Positions 9,653 through 23,099 of a stretch of 64,000 nt of DNA are shown one piece after another. The translations under genes were made by a program, and so were the position numbers. Numbering within the stretch: position 1 is the stretch's first letter; each line of letters begins with the position of its first letter. The DNA lies in assembly GCA_007026445.1 (NCBI GenBank), contig VDMD01000108.1:1-64000 (forward strand), written 5' to 3'. The notes beneath the pieces are model-generated. The model was not told the DNA's origin and did no database searches. It was given only the letters and a program-made list of their open reading frames with translations. The stretch comes from Schizophyllum amplum (lineage: Eukaryota; Basidiomycota; Agaricomycetes; Agaricales; Schizophyllaceae).

Positions 9653-11102
9653 TTACGCATGTTCGTCCACCTTTTGCGGCGGCTCATACGCATTACATCC
9701 CACCTCGCTGAGCCACCGGACACGTTCCTGTTCCCGGTGGCATATCAGGCTTCCGCCACCCATGCACTTCCCCGAGCCACACCCGCCGCTCCGCCCTGGT
9801 CCCTCGATATCCCAGACCTTGCTTCCGCCAAAATCCAGGCTCGACGGATCTGGCACGCAGACGCCACCACCTGTGGACGCGCCTTCGCACTGCGCCACTC
9901 GCGGCAGCGTTTCTGGCCGTGCAGCGTATTGATAGATGCGCACGCGCTGCGACGGGGATAAAGAGGGTGCAAATAACGACAAGATGTAGTGCAGGAGCTC
10001 CATCGGCAGTTGTGGCGGCCCCGTTCCGGCTGGTGACAGGACCTCAACGGGTACAGGTGACGGGGACCGCGAGCGTGAAGAGTAGCAGGTGCAGCCGGTA
10101 CACCTGCCACTTCGCTCGCGTAGCGTCCCTGTGGAGCGGAGGAGCAGGGCACGAGCATAGTAGAGGAGCCGCAGCGCGTCGTGCTCGGCCTCCCGCTTAA
10201 GGTGGGCGTTGCGCATAAGCACGCGGCGGAGCAGAAGCTCGCAGGACTGCCAGGTAGGTGCCTTGTCTTGATCGCTACTGTCGCCCGTCCGGTCGTCCTC
10301 GCCACCGGCGAGGTTGTTGGAGTAAAGTTCAAGGGTGAGGAGGTGGTAGTTGTGGTTCTCGACGGTGCGAATGATCTCCTGGACGGCGCGGGTGCCCAGC
10401 ATGTTGCCGTTGCACTTGAAGGTCTGAAGCTGCGTGCGGTCGGAGGCGATGTAGGCGGCGATGGGGGGAAGGGAGGCGGCGGTAAGATCCATGGCTGAGA
10501 GGTAGAGCTCGCGGAGAGACGGGGCGTTGAGTTGGGGGAGAAAATCCGCTACGAACTGATCGCCGAGCCGCCGGTTGGTGGCCATGGAAAGAACCTCGAG
10601 GCTGGAAGAGTTGATCGCGTCTGCGAATGCGGCTGTCACAGAGGGATCGGCGGTGAAGTCATTCTGCAAACAGGTTAACGCAATGATCAAGAAAGAGTAT
10701 ACAGACGCACATCTTGTAGGAATATCGAATTTAAGTGCTTGTTGTCCGTCAAGTATGCAGCCACCGCGAGCAATCCTGCGTTGCTGATCTTGTTGGAGTT
10801 GAGGCTGACCTCCCGGATGCGGTACTTCGCAGCATCGGGGGACAGAAGGAACTCAAAAAGGCGGATGACTCCCGCGTCTCCGAGCTCATTGTGGCCGAGG
10901 ATGAGCTTGCTGACGTTCCGCCGCGCGCGTATCGCGCTGATGATAACTTCAGCGCCTAAAGCCCGGTGAGCTGAGCGCATGCACATTGGAGTTCACGCGC
11001 ACCTTGGGTAGAATACAGCCCGTCTGATATGTATTCAATGTTCCCGCGGTTGAGGGCGACGGAACGGTGCTTCGGCGCGGGTAAAGAGGCACCGGGAGAC
11101 AT
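9653..11102 (-). CDS. Leucine-rich-repeat (RNI-like) protein with F-box-like C-terminal segment
   Basis: Three exons. Start 11102 (MSPGASLPAPKHRSVALN) splices after STQ into GAEVIISAIRARRNVSKL. A second intron near 10690 joins NSIFLQ to NDFTADPSV. The N-terminal half is a ribonuclease-inhibitor-type LRR array: SKLILGHNELGDAGVIRLFE, REVSLNSNKISNAGLLAVAA, LEVLSMATNRRLGDQF, LRELYLSAMDLTAASL and LLTLELYSNNLAGG. The C-terminal half is less ordered and holds LPMELLHYILSLFAPSLSPS, which looks like the start of an F-box-like helix pair. LRR proteins of this kind are usually interaction scaffolds; the partner is unknown. The F-box reading is tentative, because F-boxes normally precede LRRs. Confidence 0.7.
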
Positions 11103-11797
11103 GGTCGATCTCGCCTGGATTGAATGGAGTGTTACGTGAAGGTCGATCTGGGGTGAGGAAGCGGAGGAAGGGGCAGAGGACAGCAAGATGCGAGGAATTT
11201 TGAAGACAGAGGATGGTGAGCGCAGGACGAAAGGACTGAAGGATGATTGGCGCCATCGCCACACGCGTTACGCGTGCGCTGCGGCAGCAGCGCCGATCGG
11301 TGATCGGACCGAATGTTGACTTGTCAGCTTGCATGTTGGTTTGAACTCGAGTCTGCCAAGGCTTGAGGCCGAAGCGGACAAGAAGCGGACGTGCCATCCT
11401 GGTGCCATCGATCTGTCATGAACAGGGAGATGCAGGAGATGACGAACGTGAAGATCCGTGCAGACGTCGCCGGAATAGGGTCCAGGGAACGTACCAAGGC
11501 AGGATTGAACAGGAATCAAGGCCTAGACAATGTCACACATCGGAGCTGCAAATAAGGGGATACTAACACACGGATACTTCGTCTGGCATGAGGAAGTACC
11601 CGCTGAATAGAATCAGAGATCCAAAGACGAACGCTTAAAGTTTAACTTTGAGTCGCTTACTCTCAGTCCTGAAGTCAAAACTTTACCGGTTACCCAGTGC
11701 ATAAGTATTTGGTGCTGTCAGGAGACGAGGCTTGGCTCCAGCTTGGCTCCGAGAAGATATTCACGACAGCGTCAACATCAGCAAAAACAAAATAACG
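11103..11797. other. Intergenic, upstream of LRR gene
   Basis: Promoter region of the LRR gene and 3' flank of the tRNA. Only short non-homologous reading frames are present, and no other feature was recognised. Confidence 0.5.
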
Positions 11798-11871
11798 TGG
11801 CCCGTACGGGGGTCGAACCCGCGACCTTGGCGTTATTAGCACCACGCTCTAACCAACTGAGCTAACCGGCC
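11798..11871 (-). tRNA. tRNA-Ile (anticodon AAU)
   Basis: Minus-strand sequence starts GGCCGGTTAGCTCAGTTGG, has the anticodon loop ..GCTAATAAC.. and the T-arm GGGTTCGACCCCC, and ends ACGGGCC plus discriminator A. A full cloverleaf can be drawn: a seven-pair acceptor with one G-G mismatch known from eukaryotic tRNA-Ile(AAU), a D-loop AGTTGGTTA and a T-stem of five pairs. No intron. It carries internal A- and B-box promoter sequences. Confidence 0.97.
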
Positions 11872-12798
11872 TTGAAGGCAAAAACCTGTGAGTCTTTATC
11901 ACAACCTCGCGATGTTTCCGGACGAGGACGATGACAGAAGACTTCGAGGACCGCCATCGTACAGCGTGTGCTGCAAACATAGCATCAAAGACACTTTCCC
12001 AGCAATTACGACTCGCCTCTTTGAGTGGGGATACATGTGGGATGTCAATGGACGACTGGCACTGGTCTCCAGCCCCTTGAGACGCGATGACTTTTCGAAG
12101 AAAGGCGCGCTATGTCTGCAAGAAAAGATCCGGACAAGCGTAGGTTCAGATAGAGATTTGAAGGTCTGTGGCTCACTTGGTCTACCCGGTCACCTTTTCG
12201 CAGATCATTGAGTAAGAGGACGCCGCATCGAAGAGACGAGGGCGCCTCTCACTGCTGCAACCTGGCTGCAACGTGTCTGAGTTGGGAGTAGCTTTGCCGC
12301 GAGCTGCCAGCGCCCCGAGAGGTCGGACGCTACGGCTGTAACTTGGAGACCTTGAGTCGATGTACATCGATGGGGCTTCATAGGTAGAGGGCTTTCAATA
12401 AAGTCGATTGGAGCCTGACAGTGTATATGACCAGTCTCCGATGTTGAAGGCTGTCCTGCATGATGAGGCTGCATCTCCCGTTCTGTTGCAAGTTCTAGTA
12501 TCAGCACCGACTTCACGGACTGCTCGCGTTGCGGTGGAGAGAAAGACGGCCATGGCGGTGCGAAGGCGATGCATAGGAGGGCAAGGTTGCCAGGCACAGC
12601 TCGACGACATGATGTTTGTTTGGAATTGTTTGTCGCGGAGGTCCTTAAGTATATACGCGTCTTGTCTCCAGCGTCACTCTTCTCTCCCTCCTTCATCTTC
12701 GTTCCGTCCTTAACCCTTCTCCTCCTTGTGAGTCCTGCTCGGCTGGCGCGTCGCGTACAACGTCTTACTGATCCGCGCGTAGATTCCGTCCATACACC
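11872..12798. other. GFA1 upstream region
   Basis: About 0.9 kb with open frames on both strands that lack family resemblance. A TATA-like AGTATATA is at 12648-12655, followed by a pyrimidine-rich tract (about 12660-12735) typical of fungal core promoters and leaders. No separate gene is supported. Confidence 0.5.
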
Positions 12799-15250
<2,452 letters not shown>

Positions 15251-15678
15251 GTATATGCGCTCTCAGCGACCCATGGACTGCCTTTCTTCCCCATACGGAC
15301 TTGACAATTACTGTAATGCATGGTGACTGAGGACGGACGTTCGATGACGGACATGATAGACTGCTGTCTGCCTGTTTCTTCGCTTGGAAGAGTGTACAAT
15401 CACAATACGATGTTACTTCACAGTTGGACATCACTGGTTTTGATACTTGAATTGTGCATGCTATTGACTCAAGGTTGCGTTCTGAGTGTTGTGATATCAT
15501 GCTTGAGCTTGAAGAGCGCATCAAGAACGTACGTACGATATCATGCAGCTGTGCACAGTGGGATTCATGCAAGCGTTTGGTTCGAGCGAGCACAATATAC
15601 GATTTCCGCAACATAGAGTGGTGGTTAGGCATTATACGACATGAGTACAGTAGTGGGGTGATGTGAGCAGGCAGTCGC
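15251..15678. other. Intergenic between convergent genes
   Basis: 3' flanks of GFA1 and the MAM33 gene. No gene signal seen. Confidence 0.5.
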
Positions 15679-16646
15679 TCATGCGTCGACGAAGTTCTTG
15701 ACATCGGTCAACCAAGAAAGATATTCCTGTAAAGCAACAGTGAGCACACCAAACCACACCAACAGCGCTTGAAACGCACCTTCTGCTCCTTGTACTCTGC
15801 GTACTCGGGAATGAACAGAGCCAACGCCTCGTTCACCCCCCGCTCCTGCAGATACTTCTCGAACTCCTCCTGCAGACCGATATCCAACGAGTCGAACTGC
15901 GGGCCAATGTACAGCGCGCGCCGTGCCCAGTCCGCCTCTGCTGTGAGGTCCGCGCCGAGCTTGGTGTCGCGGTAGTAGGCAATGTTGTCCACGACGAAGT
16001 GGCCGTCCTGGCAGACCATGTCAACGCTGAGCGTGCCCGGCGCGCCCTGCTTCGTCGTGCTCATCGACACGCGGATGGGGTACGAGTGCGGCGAAGGGGC
16101 CTCCTCCTCCTCCGCACCCTCCTCTTCCATGGCGGGCTCCTCGGACTCCATGGACTGCACGTCGGACGCGGAGAAGGTGAGGGTGATGGTCTCGTTGCCG
16201 AACTGGCGGGTCAACGTCACTTCCTCCTTGCCCGAGGACTCGACGATCTGGGGGTGCGAAGATTAGTGTCAGACCGGGTGTAAGGTGGCTGGTAACGCAC
16301 GTTCCAGTTGCCTGCCTCCTTGAAGTCCTTGAGGAACGTGGGCTCGCCCTCCTCAGCCTCCTGCGCCGCGACCTCCTGCTCGTACTGCAGCTCCTCCTGC
16401 AGCTTCTGCGACACTGCGACGTCGGCTAAAGTAGTTTGTTAGTCTCATAGTCCCCCTAGAAATGCATGAAAACGCACAGGTGCCAGACCCGAACCTCCGC
16501 GCAGTCATGGAGAAAGCGCGCGAAGCCGGGGCGGCTGCGCACCATGCTGAGCGCGCAACGACGGGCGCAGCACGCGCCGCGACCGAGACGCGCGCGAGGC
16601 GCATGGACGAGCCAGTGAGCTGACGGAGAGCACGAACTGCAGACAT
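15679..16646 (-). CDS. Mitochondrial glycoprotein family protein (p32/MAM33-like)
   Basis: Acidic doughnut-shaped matrix protein family that binds mitochondrial nucleic acids and respiratory-assembly factors. The first exon (start 16646, MSAVRALRQLTGSSMRLARV) is an Arg/Ala-rich, acid-free presequence typical of matrix import. The next exons carry SQKLQEELQYEQEVAAQE, EEVTLTRQFGNETITLTFS, a strongly acidic insert (MESEEPAMEEEGAEEEEAPS), DMVCQDGHFVVDNIAYYRD, YIGPQFDSLDIGLQEEFEKY and YLQERGVNEALALFIPEYAE. A last short exon reads EYLSWLTDVKNFVDA before the stop at 15679. The C-terminal EYLSWL..V..F block is characteristic of the family. Confidence 0.92.
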
Positions 16647-16906
16647 TATGAGTTGAGTGGGAACTGAGAGAAGTTCTGGAGGACACGAAATTCAAAAATT
16701 TCGACAAGTCTTGCGCGCCATTTATTTGTGGCGTTCCCCGACGACCGGATGCGTTGCCGTTGCTCCGGACGGACCGGGACCGGACCCACAACGTCGTCGC
16801 CTCGGACTCAACTTTGCTAGGACGCGCTCCCGCGGAATCTGTCCCATCATTGCACGCTCAACAGAACCTCTCACATCTCTATATGGAATAAAGCCTAGGG
16901 TACCTC

Positions 16907-18653
16907 TCAAACTACCTCCTGCTTCACTTTGTCTAGATGCGCAATCATCTCGTCAGTAAACCCAAGATGGGCCTTGACGAGAGCTGGCGGGGTCAGGGCC
17001 AGCCATTGCGAGAGCGAAATGTCCTGGAAAAGATCTACATTATCTTCAGCGACTGAATGAGCCAAGAATGACGAAAGGGACGAACCAGACTTGAAAATCT
17101 CTAGGAACTTCAGCGTCGTGTTGCCAGTGTTTTCGATGTAGTGACCTGTATAGCGGCGGTCATATGAGCTGCATTGGAGTATGGAGCGGGTAGGGCTACG
17201 CACCGAATGACGGGGGTACATATCCGACATCCCCTCCTTGGAAGTTGAATGTGTTCGACGCGCTAGACGTGAAAGCCGTCATCCTTGCCTCGCCCTCAAG
17301 GTAGAACGTCCACTCGGGTTGAGTAGGATGCCACTTTGAGCGCATAAGTCAGAGACAACGATCTCAAATGGACTTTCACTGACATGAAGTTCCCTCAACC
17401 CGCCCACTTCTACCTCGACGACGGCAGCAGAGATCGCTGTTGCCACCTTGAAGGTCCGTGAATCGACCACTTTCACGCTACCGCCAGGCTTGGCCGTCGC
17501 CTCGACCTCGGACAGCTTGAAGGTGTACGGCAGCTCAGTATCGTTCGGGACGACCATGTCCTCTTCCACGTTCTCTGGAGGCTGGCGCGTCAAGAGTGCA
17601 TCAATAAAGCTCTTATCTAAAAACACACAGTCGAAGACTCACCGGCACGCTCGGGAAGATATACAGCTCCTGGGCAGGAATATGGTCGAACGCTTCGGGA
17701 TGGTCGCGCATGTTGAAATTTTTCGCAAGAACCTCAGCGGGGACGTGCGCCATCCAGTTGGTCAGGAGGAACGTGTCGTCCTCGGAGAAGTCACCTTCGT
17801 CGAAGACGAGAAGGAATTCGGACCCATCTTCCGGAATAGCTTTGGCTTGGATAGAGTGCGGAACGCCAGGAGGGAAGTACCTGGGGGCGCAAATTCAATA
17901 TTGGAGGTGGCAAGAATATGGAGACGTACCACAGGTCCCCTTCGCTCACATCGCCGAGGTAAACGTGGCCCTCGGGGGTGACAGTGCTGATCCTCAGGGA
18001 GCCCTATATGCAAATTAGCCACCGAGCCGCTTGTGCACAAGGTCAGAGAACCTAACCTTCAGGACGTATGCCCATTCGGCGGCAGTGTGCCAGTGCAACT
18101 CGCTGGATGGGTAGCTTAGTACTCAGAAGATCGGTGAATGCTACGCAAGGCCATACCGAATAGCGCCCGCCTTCAGCCGCATATTCACGCCCGCCAATTC
18201 CGTTGCGGCAGGCATCTGTCTGACTGCAAAGGCCACGTTAGCCCACGGTCTCCTGAGACGCTCAACCCGGCGGCGCGGCAGAAGAGGACATGAACACTCA
18301 CTCGTCTGCTCCCTCGCCCACCCGCCATCAGTCATCCGCGTATGGCTCAGAGACATCGGCCACTTCAGGTTCGGTACGTCGCCCGTATCCGTCGACGGCG
18401 GTGCCAGGATATCCGGGTTCTGCAGCTCCAGCGGCTTGTTCGTGGGGCCCAGAGTCGGCGCGCCGAGGCCACCGCGCACAGGCTGCGGGTCGACGTCCTT
18501 GTCGTCGGGATGCCAGAGGGAGGCGTCGGGGTCCGTCGACGCGTAGGGACCGGGAGGGGTGAGGTCCGGGCTGTCGGCGTCGCGCGAAGCTGGGTATGCG
18601 CCGCTAAGCGAGGCGAGGAGGATGGGCAGTGCGAGCACGGGTAGGATGTGCAT
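16907..18653 (-). CDS. Secreted oxalate decarboxylase (bicupin)
   Basis: Mn-dependent conversion of oxalate to formate and CO2; wood-decay fungi use it to control extracellular oxalate. The protein begins with a signal peptide (MHILPVLALPILLASLSGAY), then a Pro/Asp-rich linker and two cupin barrels. Cupin 1 shows ELHWHTAAEWAYVLKG, GSLRISTVTPEGHVYLGDV and YFPPGVPHSIQ. Cupin 2 shows LHWHPTQPEWTFYLEGEARM, VGYVPPSFGHYIENTG and FLEIFKSG. Both HxH..E metal-site patterns are present. The C-terminus is a helical tail (DEMIAHLDKVKQEVV). Eight or so short introns, one of which splits the second HWH motif, were placed by frame. I cannot exclude an oxidase-type bicupin, because the catalytic lid loop could not be read with certainty. 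Confidence 0.92.
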
Positions 18654-19184
18654 GGTGGCGGGGTGACCGTGGGCTACTGGGTGAGAAGGCGACGATAGGG
18701 TGCTTATGTACTCCTCTGCGTCCCGCCTGCCGGTGTCTAGTTGACGGCAAAGCAGGATTACTTTTGGCAGCAAGGGATGCTAGAAGGGCGTCGTTGCCCT
18801 AATTTTGGGCGATGTGGGTGGTGTTAGTGCTACCACTATGGCGGCTATGCCGTGTGCGCGTCTCCACATGCAGGTTGCGTTCACCTCGTTTTCCGGACCT
18901 TCAGGGCTGCTCATATGTACAAGCTGAGAATCTTTGCTTCATTGCTCTACCGTTGTCCAACGTCAAGATGTGAGACGGCTCTGCAGGACGACATCGTGGA
19001 CGGTGACTCATGAGATGGAAGTTCAAGTTGAGTTCAACGTTGATCAGCCGGCAGATGCCGCAATGAAAGGGACGGTCACGTGTCTCCCAGACGCGTTTCC
19101 TGATCCCTTTCGCCTCCGCTTTCTTCGTCCCACCACGTTTTCCACTACCACATACCCAGCCGCACCGGGTCCGCACCTCTCACC
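18654..19184. other. Divergent promoter region (oxalate decarboxylase / MAD3)
   Basis: 531 nt between two divergent start codons. No gene was found, and regulatory sites could not be assigned with confidence. Confidence 0.5.
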
Positions 19185-20532
19185 ATGCCGCAAGACATTG
19201 AAGACGATGTCTTCCAGGACTCTGGCCCCGAGATCGTCGACTGCGACACCCTCGAGGCGCACAAAGAAAACATCCAGCGCCTCGTCTCCGGCCGCAAGGT
19301 CACCGCGCTCTCCTCCGCGCTGGCCACCCCGCACGCGCACCGCGAGGCTAAGCTCGCCGCCACGCGCCACCGCCTGCGCATGAACATCCAGGTCGCACTC
19401 GAGGACGAAGACGACGACCCGCTGGAGGCGTACTGCCGCCTCGTCAACTGGACCGTCGAGAACTACCCTGAGGGCCACAACGCGGAGTCCGGGCTGCTCG
19501 AGCTCCTGGAGGAGGCGACGCGTGCGCTGAAGGACGACCGCGACGGCCGCTGGCGCGGGGAGATGAAGTACTTGAAGCTGTGGCTGCTTTATGCGAGCTT
19601 TGTGAATAAGCCGACGACGATCTACAAGTTTCTGCTTGCGAACGAGATCGGGACGGATATTGCGCTGCTTTACGAGGAGTACGCGGCGGTGCTGGAGCGG
19701 GATGGGAGGTGCGTCGTCATGGTTAGCTGGTACGACACGGCTGAGCTGACTATGTCCCAGACGCAAGGCAGCAGACGAGGTGTACCTCCTCGGAATGGCG
19801 CGCCGTGCGCAGCCCCTCGATCATCTGAAGAGCCGGCACCACGAATTCCAGAAGCGCATGATGTGCGCAGCCATGGCGCCGCCCCCCGAGGCACCCGTGC
19901 CTGCCGCCAACTCCTCGCGCCGCACCGCCCTCGCCACATCCTCCTCCAGCAAGTCCACTGCACCCCTCGCCAGCTCCCCTGCGAACGCGCCGTCGACATC
20001 ACGTACCAATGCCACCATCCGTCCTTTCGTCGACCCCGCTGGCGCCGCTGAACCGTCGACATCCACAAACCCTTGGCCTGAGCTTGGAGGTAGGAAGGAG
20101 AGGGTGAAGGAGAACGTGCCGGCGAAGAAGAAGCTGGCGGAGTCTACCCTGAGGCAGTCGTCGAGGATGAAGCGACCGGCGGCTGGCCCGAGCATCGTGC
20201 CCTTTAGAGACCCGGAGCCTGGGGCGATGTCCCCGCCGATTGTACCGTACGTGGACGCGGTGGGGGAGGTGCCGCAAACACCGAAGATTACGCCCTATCG
20301 GGATGAGGTCAGTGTTATCATTACATCCTCACTCGCTGAAGGTTTGTTAACCGCATATGCTCAGTCTATCAACACCTCGCCGCGCTCAGGCCCCGCTCCA
20401 GGGTCGGTCATGAAGCCCAAACCTACCTCAGCGCGCACAGCGACGCACTCCGAGGCGGAGGCACTGCGGAAGGATCCGTTGAAGAATTATGGGGAGGAGG
20501 GAGTAGGGTTTGCGGAGGACGAGGTCGAGTGA
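19185..20532 (+). CDS. MAD3: Mad3/BubR1-like spindle assembly checkpoint protein
   Basis: Component of the mitotic checkpoint complex that blocks APC/C-Cdc20. Exons 19185-19708, 19761-20307 and 20365-20532 sum to 413 codons (412 residues). The N-terminus has a KEN box at residues 27-29 (EAHKENIQRL). The Mad3/Bub1 homology region 1 (TPR-like) follows: DDPLEAYCRLVNWTVENYPE, YLKLWLLYASFVNKPTTIYK and KADEVYLLGMARRAQP. A second KEN occurs in the middle (RVKENVPAKKK). The C-terminal half is Ser/Pro-rich and disordered. There is no kinase domain, so it is Mad3 rather than Bub1. Two KEN boxes are the known Mad3/BubR1 arrangement. Confidence 0.92.
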
Positions 20533-21232
20533 GCGCGCGACAGACTTTGAAGACATACATTGAAGGATGGGCGACGGGACGTATGCGCCGCGAGTGGCTG
20601 TGGGGGATATGGATGTAGACTCTGGAACCAGCGCTCGTACCTGTGGGCGCCCGAGAGGTAGGGAGATGGCGGTGGCGGGTGAGAGCTCGCTATGCAGGGT
20701 GGAAGTGAATGGGAGTCTAAGGGTTTATACGCCTCTATATGTTCTTCAGTTCTCGTTTCGTTACTAGTTATGGTCTGAATACTGAATTTCTTGGTGGTCC
20801 TACTTATAATGTATAGCTGCTGTCCCTTCCATAGCACGTCCCGAGCGCGCTCTGTTGCTGGTACAGCGCGCCCAATAGTACGCGCTCAGATAGTGCTCAG
20901 ATGTACGCGTAAAAGCGCCCTCGTAATTGATCCGCGTCCTCGTTCGCGTGCGGCGGAGGCAGATACGCGATCGCGCGGCCCAGCCTCCGGCTCAGGTCCG
21001 CAGAAAAGCCCCGATCCTCGTAACACTAACAGTATAAAATGGCGCGATGGAAATTTGAGCGGTCGCACTTTCCTGCCCTCCTCCGACGCGTACCTTTGCC
21101 TTCCTCGACATCGTCTTTTCCTTCCGGCTGCATAGTCTCCAAGGTTCAAGGCAAATCGTCGTTCACACTGCTCATTTAGCCGCCGCATCGCCGCTACACC
21201 GTTCCCCGTCCATTCCGCTATCCATCGTCACC
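20533..21232. other. Intergenic, upstream of small secreted gene
   Basis: Contains a TATA box (AGTATAAAAT, 21031-21040) followed by a CT-rich leader with CCTCCGACG and TTCCTCGACATCG tracts before the ATG at 21233. No other gene seen. Confidence 0.55.
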
Positions 21233-21624
21233 ATGCAGTTCACGACTACCTTCTCCGTTCTCTTGCTCGCCATCAACGCATCCTTCGTGCAAGCTCTCCC
21301 GGTGTGGGTCGGCATGCAACCTGCATTGTCGTTGAAGGCGGAGCCCGTGGCGGTGGCTGATCGGAGGTGAGTACGCGCTTGCCTGTCCTCATTCGGCGTC
21401 GCGCGCCCATTCGACTTTCCTCTCCAAATCTCAGACTTCTTTCCCTTCCCTATGCTCTCGGAGAACTGACCTTGACCTACCCAGCGTCCCCCTCGTCCCC
21501 CGCGCCCCGGCGCTAGTGGTACAGGCTGTGCAAGGCCTCGAGGCGGTTGGCTCTGCTACGTGCGTCTTGCTTCAGCTCCTGTGCGGCCCTGCATATTGAT
21601 TCACCGCGCAGGTCGGACCTATGA
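21233..21624 (+). CDS. Small secreted protein, unknown family (3' end uncertain)
   Basis: The ATG at 21233 starts a clear signal peptide (MQFTTTFSVLLLAINASFVQ, cleavage near ALP). Then follow WVGMQPALSLKAEPVAVADR, an intron 21367-21484, and VPLVPRAPALVVQAVQGLEA. A second consensus intron 21560-21611 (52 nt) gives a stop at 21622-21624 and a 73-residue protein; reading through it gives a stop at 21597-21599 and 82 residues. The TATA box lies 190 nt upstream. The motif VGMxPxLSxK just after the signal peptide recurs in the exon at 54344-54476. No enzyme or structural domain was recognised. Confidence 0.5.
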
Positions 21625-21729
21625 TGGTGCACGTTCACTACGACCCGCTCACCGACGGGCAAACGCTACCAATTCACGGCAAGTCGACTCCGACTACGCA
21701 TTCACGATGAATCTGTACGACCTGACTGC

Positions 21730-22035
21730 TCAACGCTGTCCGTCGTCTGCGACACCGACCGCAGCTCAACGCTACGCTACTCTCAGCTCAACGCTGCTCA
21801 TTCTCATCATCATCATCCACACATTCCTAACTTATCATCGCGCTTCAACACGCTCTCCTGGGTCGATTCAACACGCTTTCCGGGCTCCATTCAACACGCT
21901 TTTCGGGATCTCGACACGCTCTGTACGGTTATCGAGGGTCAACACGCTGTATTTATGGAAGGAAGGGTTTAACACGCTGCAGAGGGAATTCAACACACTG
22001 TATAGATAATCGCACCGCACGAAGCTCAACGCTTC
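21730..22035 (+). repeat. Field of TCAACACGCT-type direct repeats
   Basis: At least ten copies of TCAACACGCT or the shorter TCAACGCT lie in about 300 nt. They fall near 21730, 21766, 21788, 21844, 21867, 21890, 21911, 21938, 21968 (TTAACACGCT), 21989 (TCAACACACT) and 22025. Several neighbours are spaced 21-30 nt, three of them at 23 nt. They span a partly open frame with recurring FNTL/VNTL words, but I do not think it is translated. Confidence 0.75.
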
Positions 22036-23099
22036 GTTGTTTACGCCGTCGGAGGCGTTACCAGATTTTATGTCCAACATGGCATGCGAGAGTGGGAGGG
22101 AGCGGCGGGGGGCTGGGCGGGATGGGGTGACGAGGGTACAGTCGGGGCGGGAACGCGAGAGAAGGGAGTTTGGAGAGTACGCTCGATGAGACAGCCGCCG
22201 TCCGCCGGAGAAGGCTGACTTGGGTGTAGTTCAGTCACTGGGTAGGGACGCGCTCGAGATGTGTTCTCCGTACCACTTTAATCGAAACTTCTAGTGGACA
22301 TCCGGTGAACAGGGTATATATGCATATACCTGGTACACACCTCTGGTGAACAGGGCGTACAGGACACTCCACGCTGCATGCATAATTTATACACTAATAC
22401 ACGACTACAGAAGCTCCCCCAAGAGCGCCATACAACATACTTACATACAACAAGAACAGCGAGAGAAGGGTGAGACAATCAGTAAGAGAAGAAATGGCAA
22501 GTGAAGAACAAGCGGCGAGTGAAGAAGGGGCAAGTAATGTGAAGAAGTGGCGAGTGAAGAAGGAATTGGCCAGGGAAGAATGGGCAAAGGACGGACAGAC
22601 GATAGCCGAGGTGGTGGACCGCAACGGTGACGGTGGTGAACCATAACTGTGCGCGGCGATGGACGCGGGGACAGAAAGAGTATCACCGCAAGTAGTCGGA
22701 GGAGGAGCAGGAAGCGGCGAGAGTTACAATATGATAACGAACCACCCGCCACAGGTCGTTTGACAACCACAACAAGGTCCGCGCGTGTGGGCCCGGTTGA
22801 AGGTCAAAAATTGGCGGCAGAGGCGGGAAGGGTGCCTGGCGAGCGTGTTCGTCGAAATGTGCAAGTGTCGAGGGATGGAGTATGCTGGAGGGACGAGGGG
22901 GTCTTTCCAGGTGAAAGTCGACCCCTAGGGTTTGGCGTACGTCCTGAGGGGTATCCTCAAGGCCTAATAAGAGAGGGAGAAAGAACATTATTCGCCATTC
23001 CTAACGTATTCTAACTGAAGGACTCACTACGCGAAGAGAACACATAAGTTAGCTAGGTAAACACATCAACGTATCCGTCGCTCGTTGGTGTTGTATCCG
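22036..23099. other. Intergenic, nothing coding seen
   Basis: About 1 kb. 22485-22590 is an imperfect purine-rich repeat with recurring GGCGAGTGAAGAA/GGCAAGTGAAGAA words. Near 22300-22350 the phrase GGTGAACAGGG occurs twice. Nothing else noted. Confidence 0.5.

Noticed and set aside
11888..12211. 107-codon plus-strand frame
   Set aside because: No splice partner or family resemblance; it lies directly after the tRNA gene.
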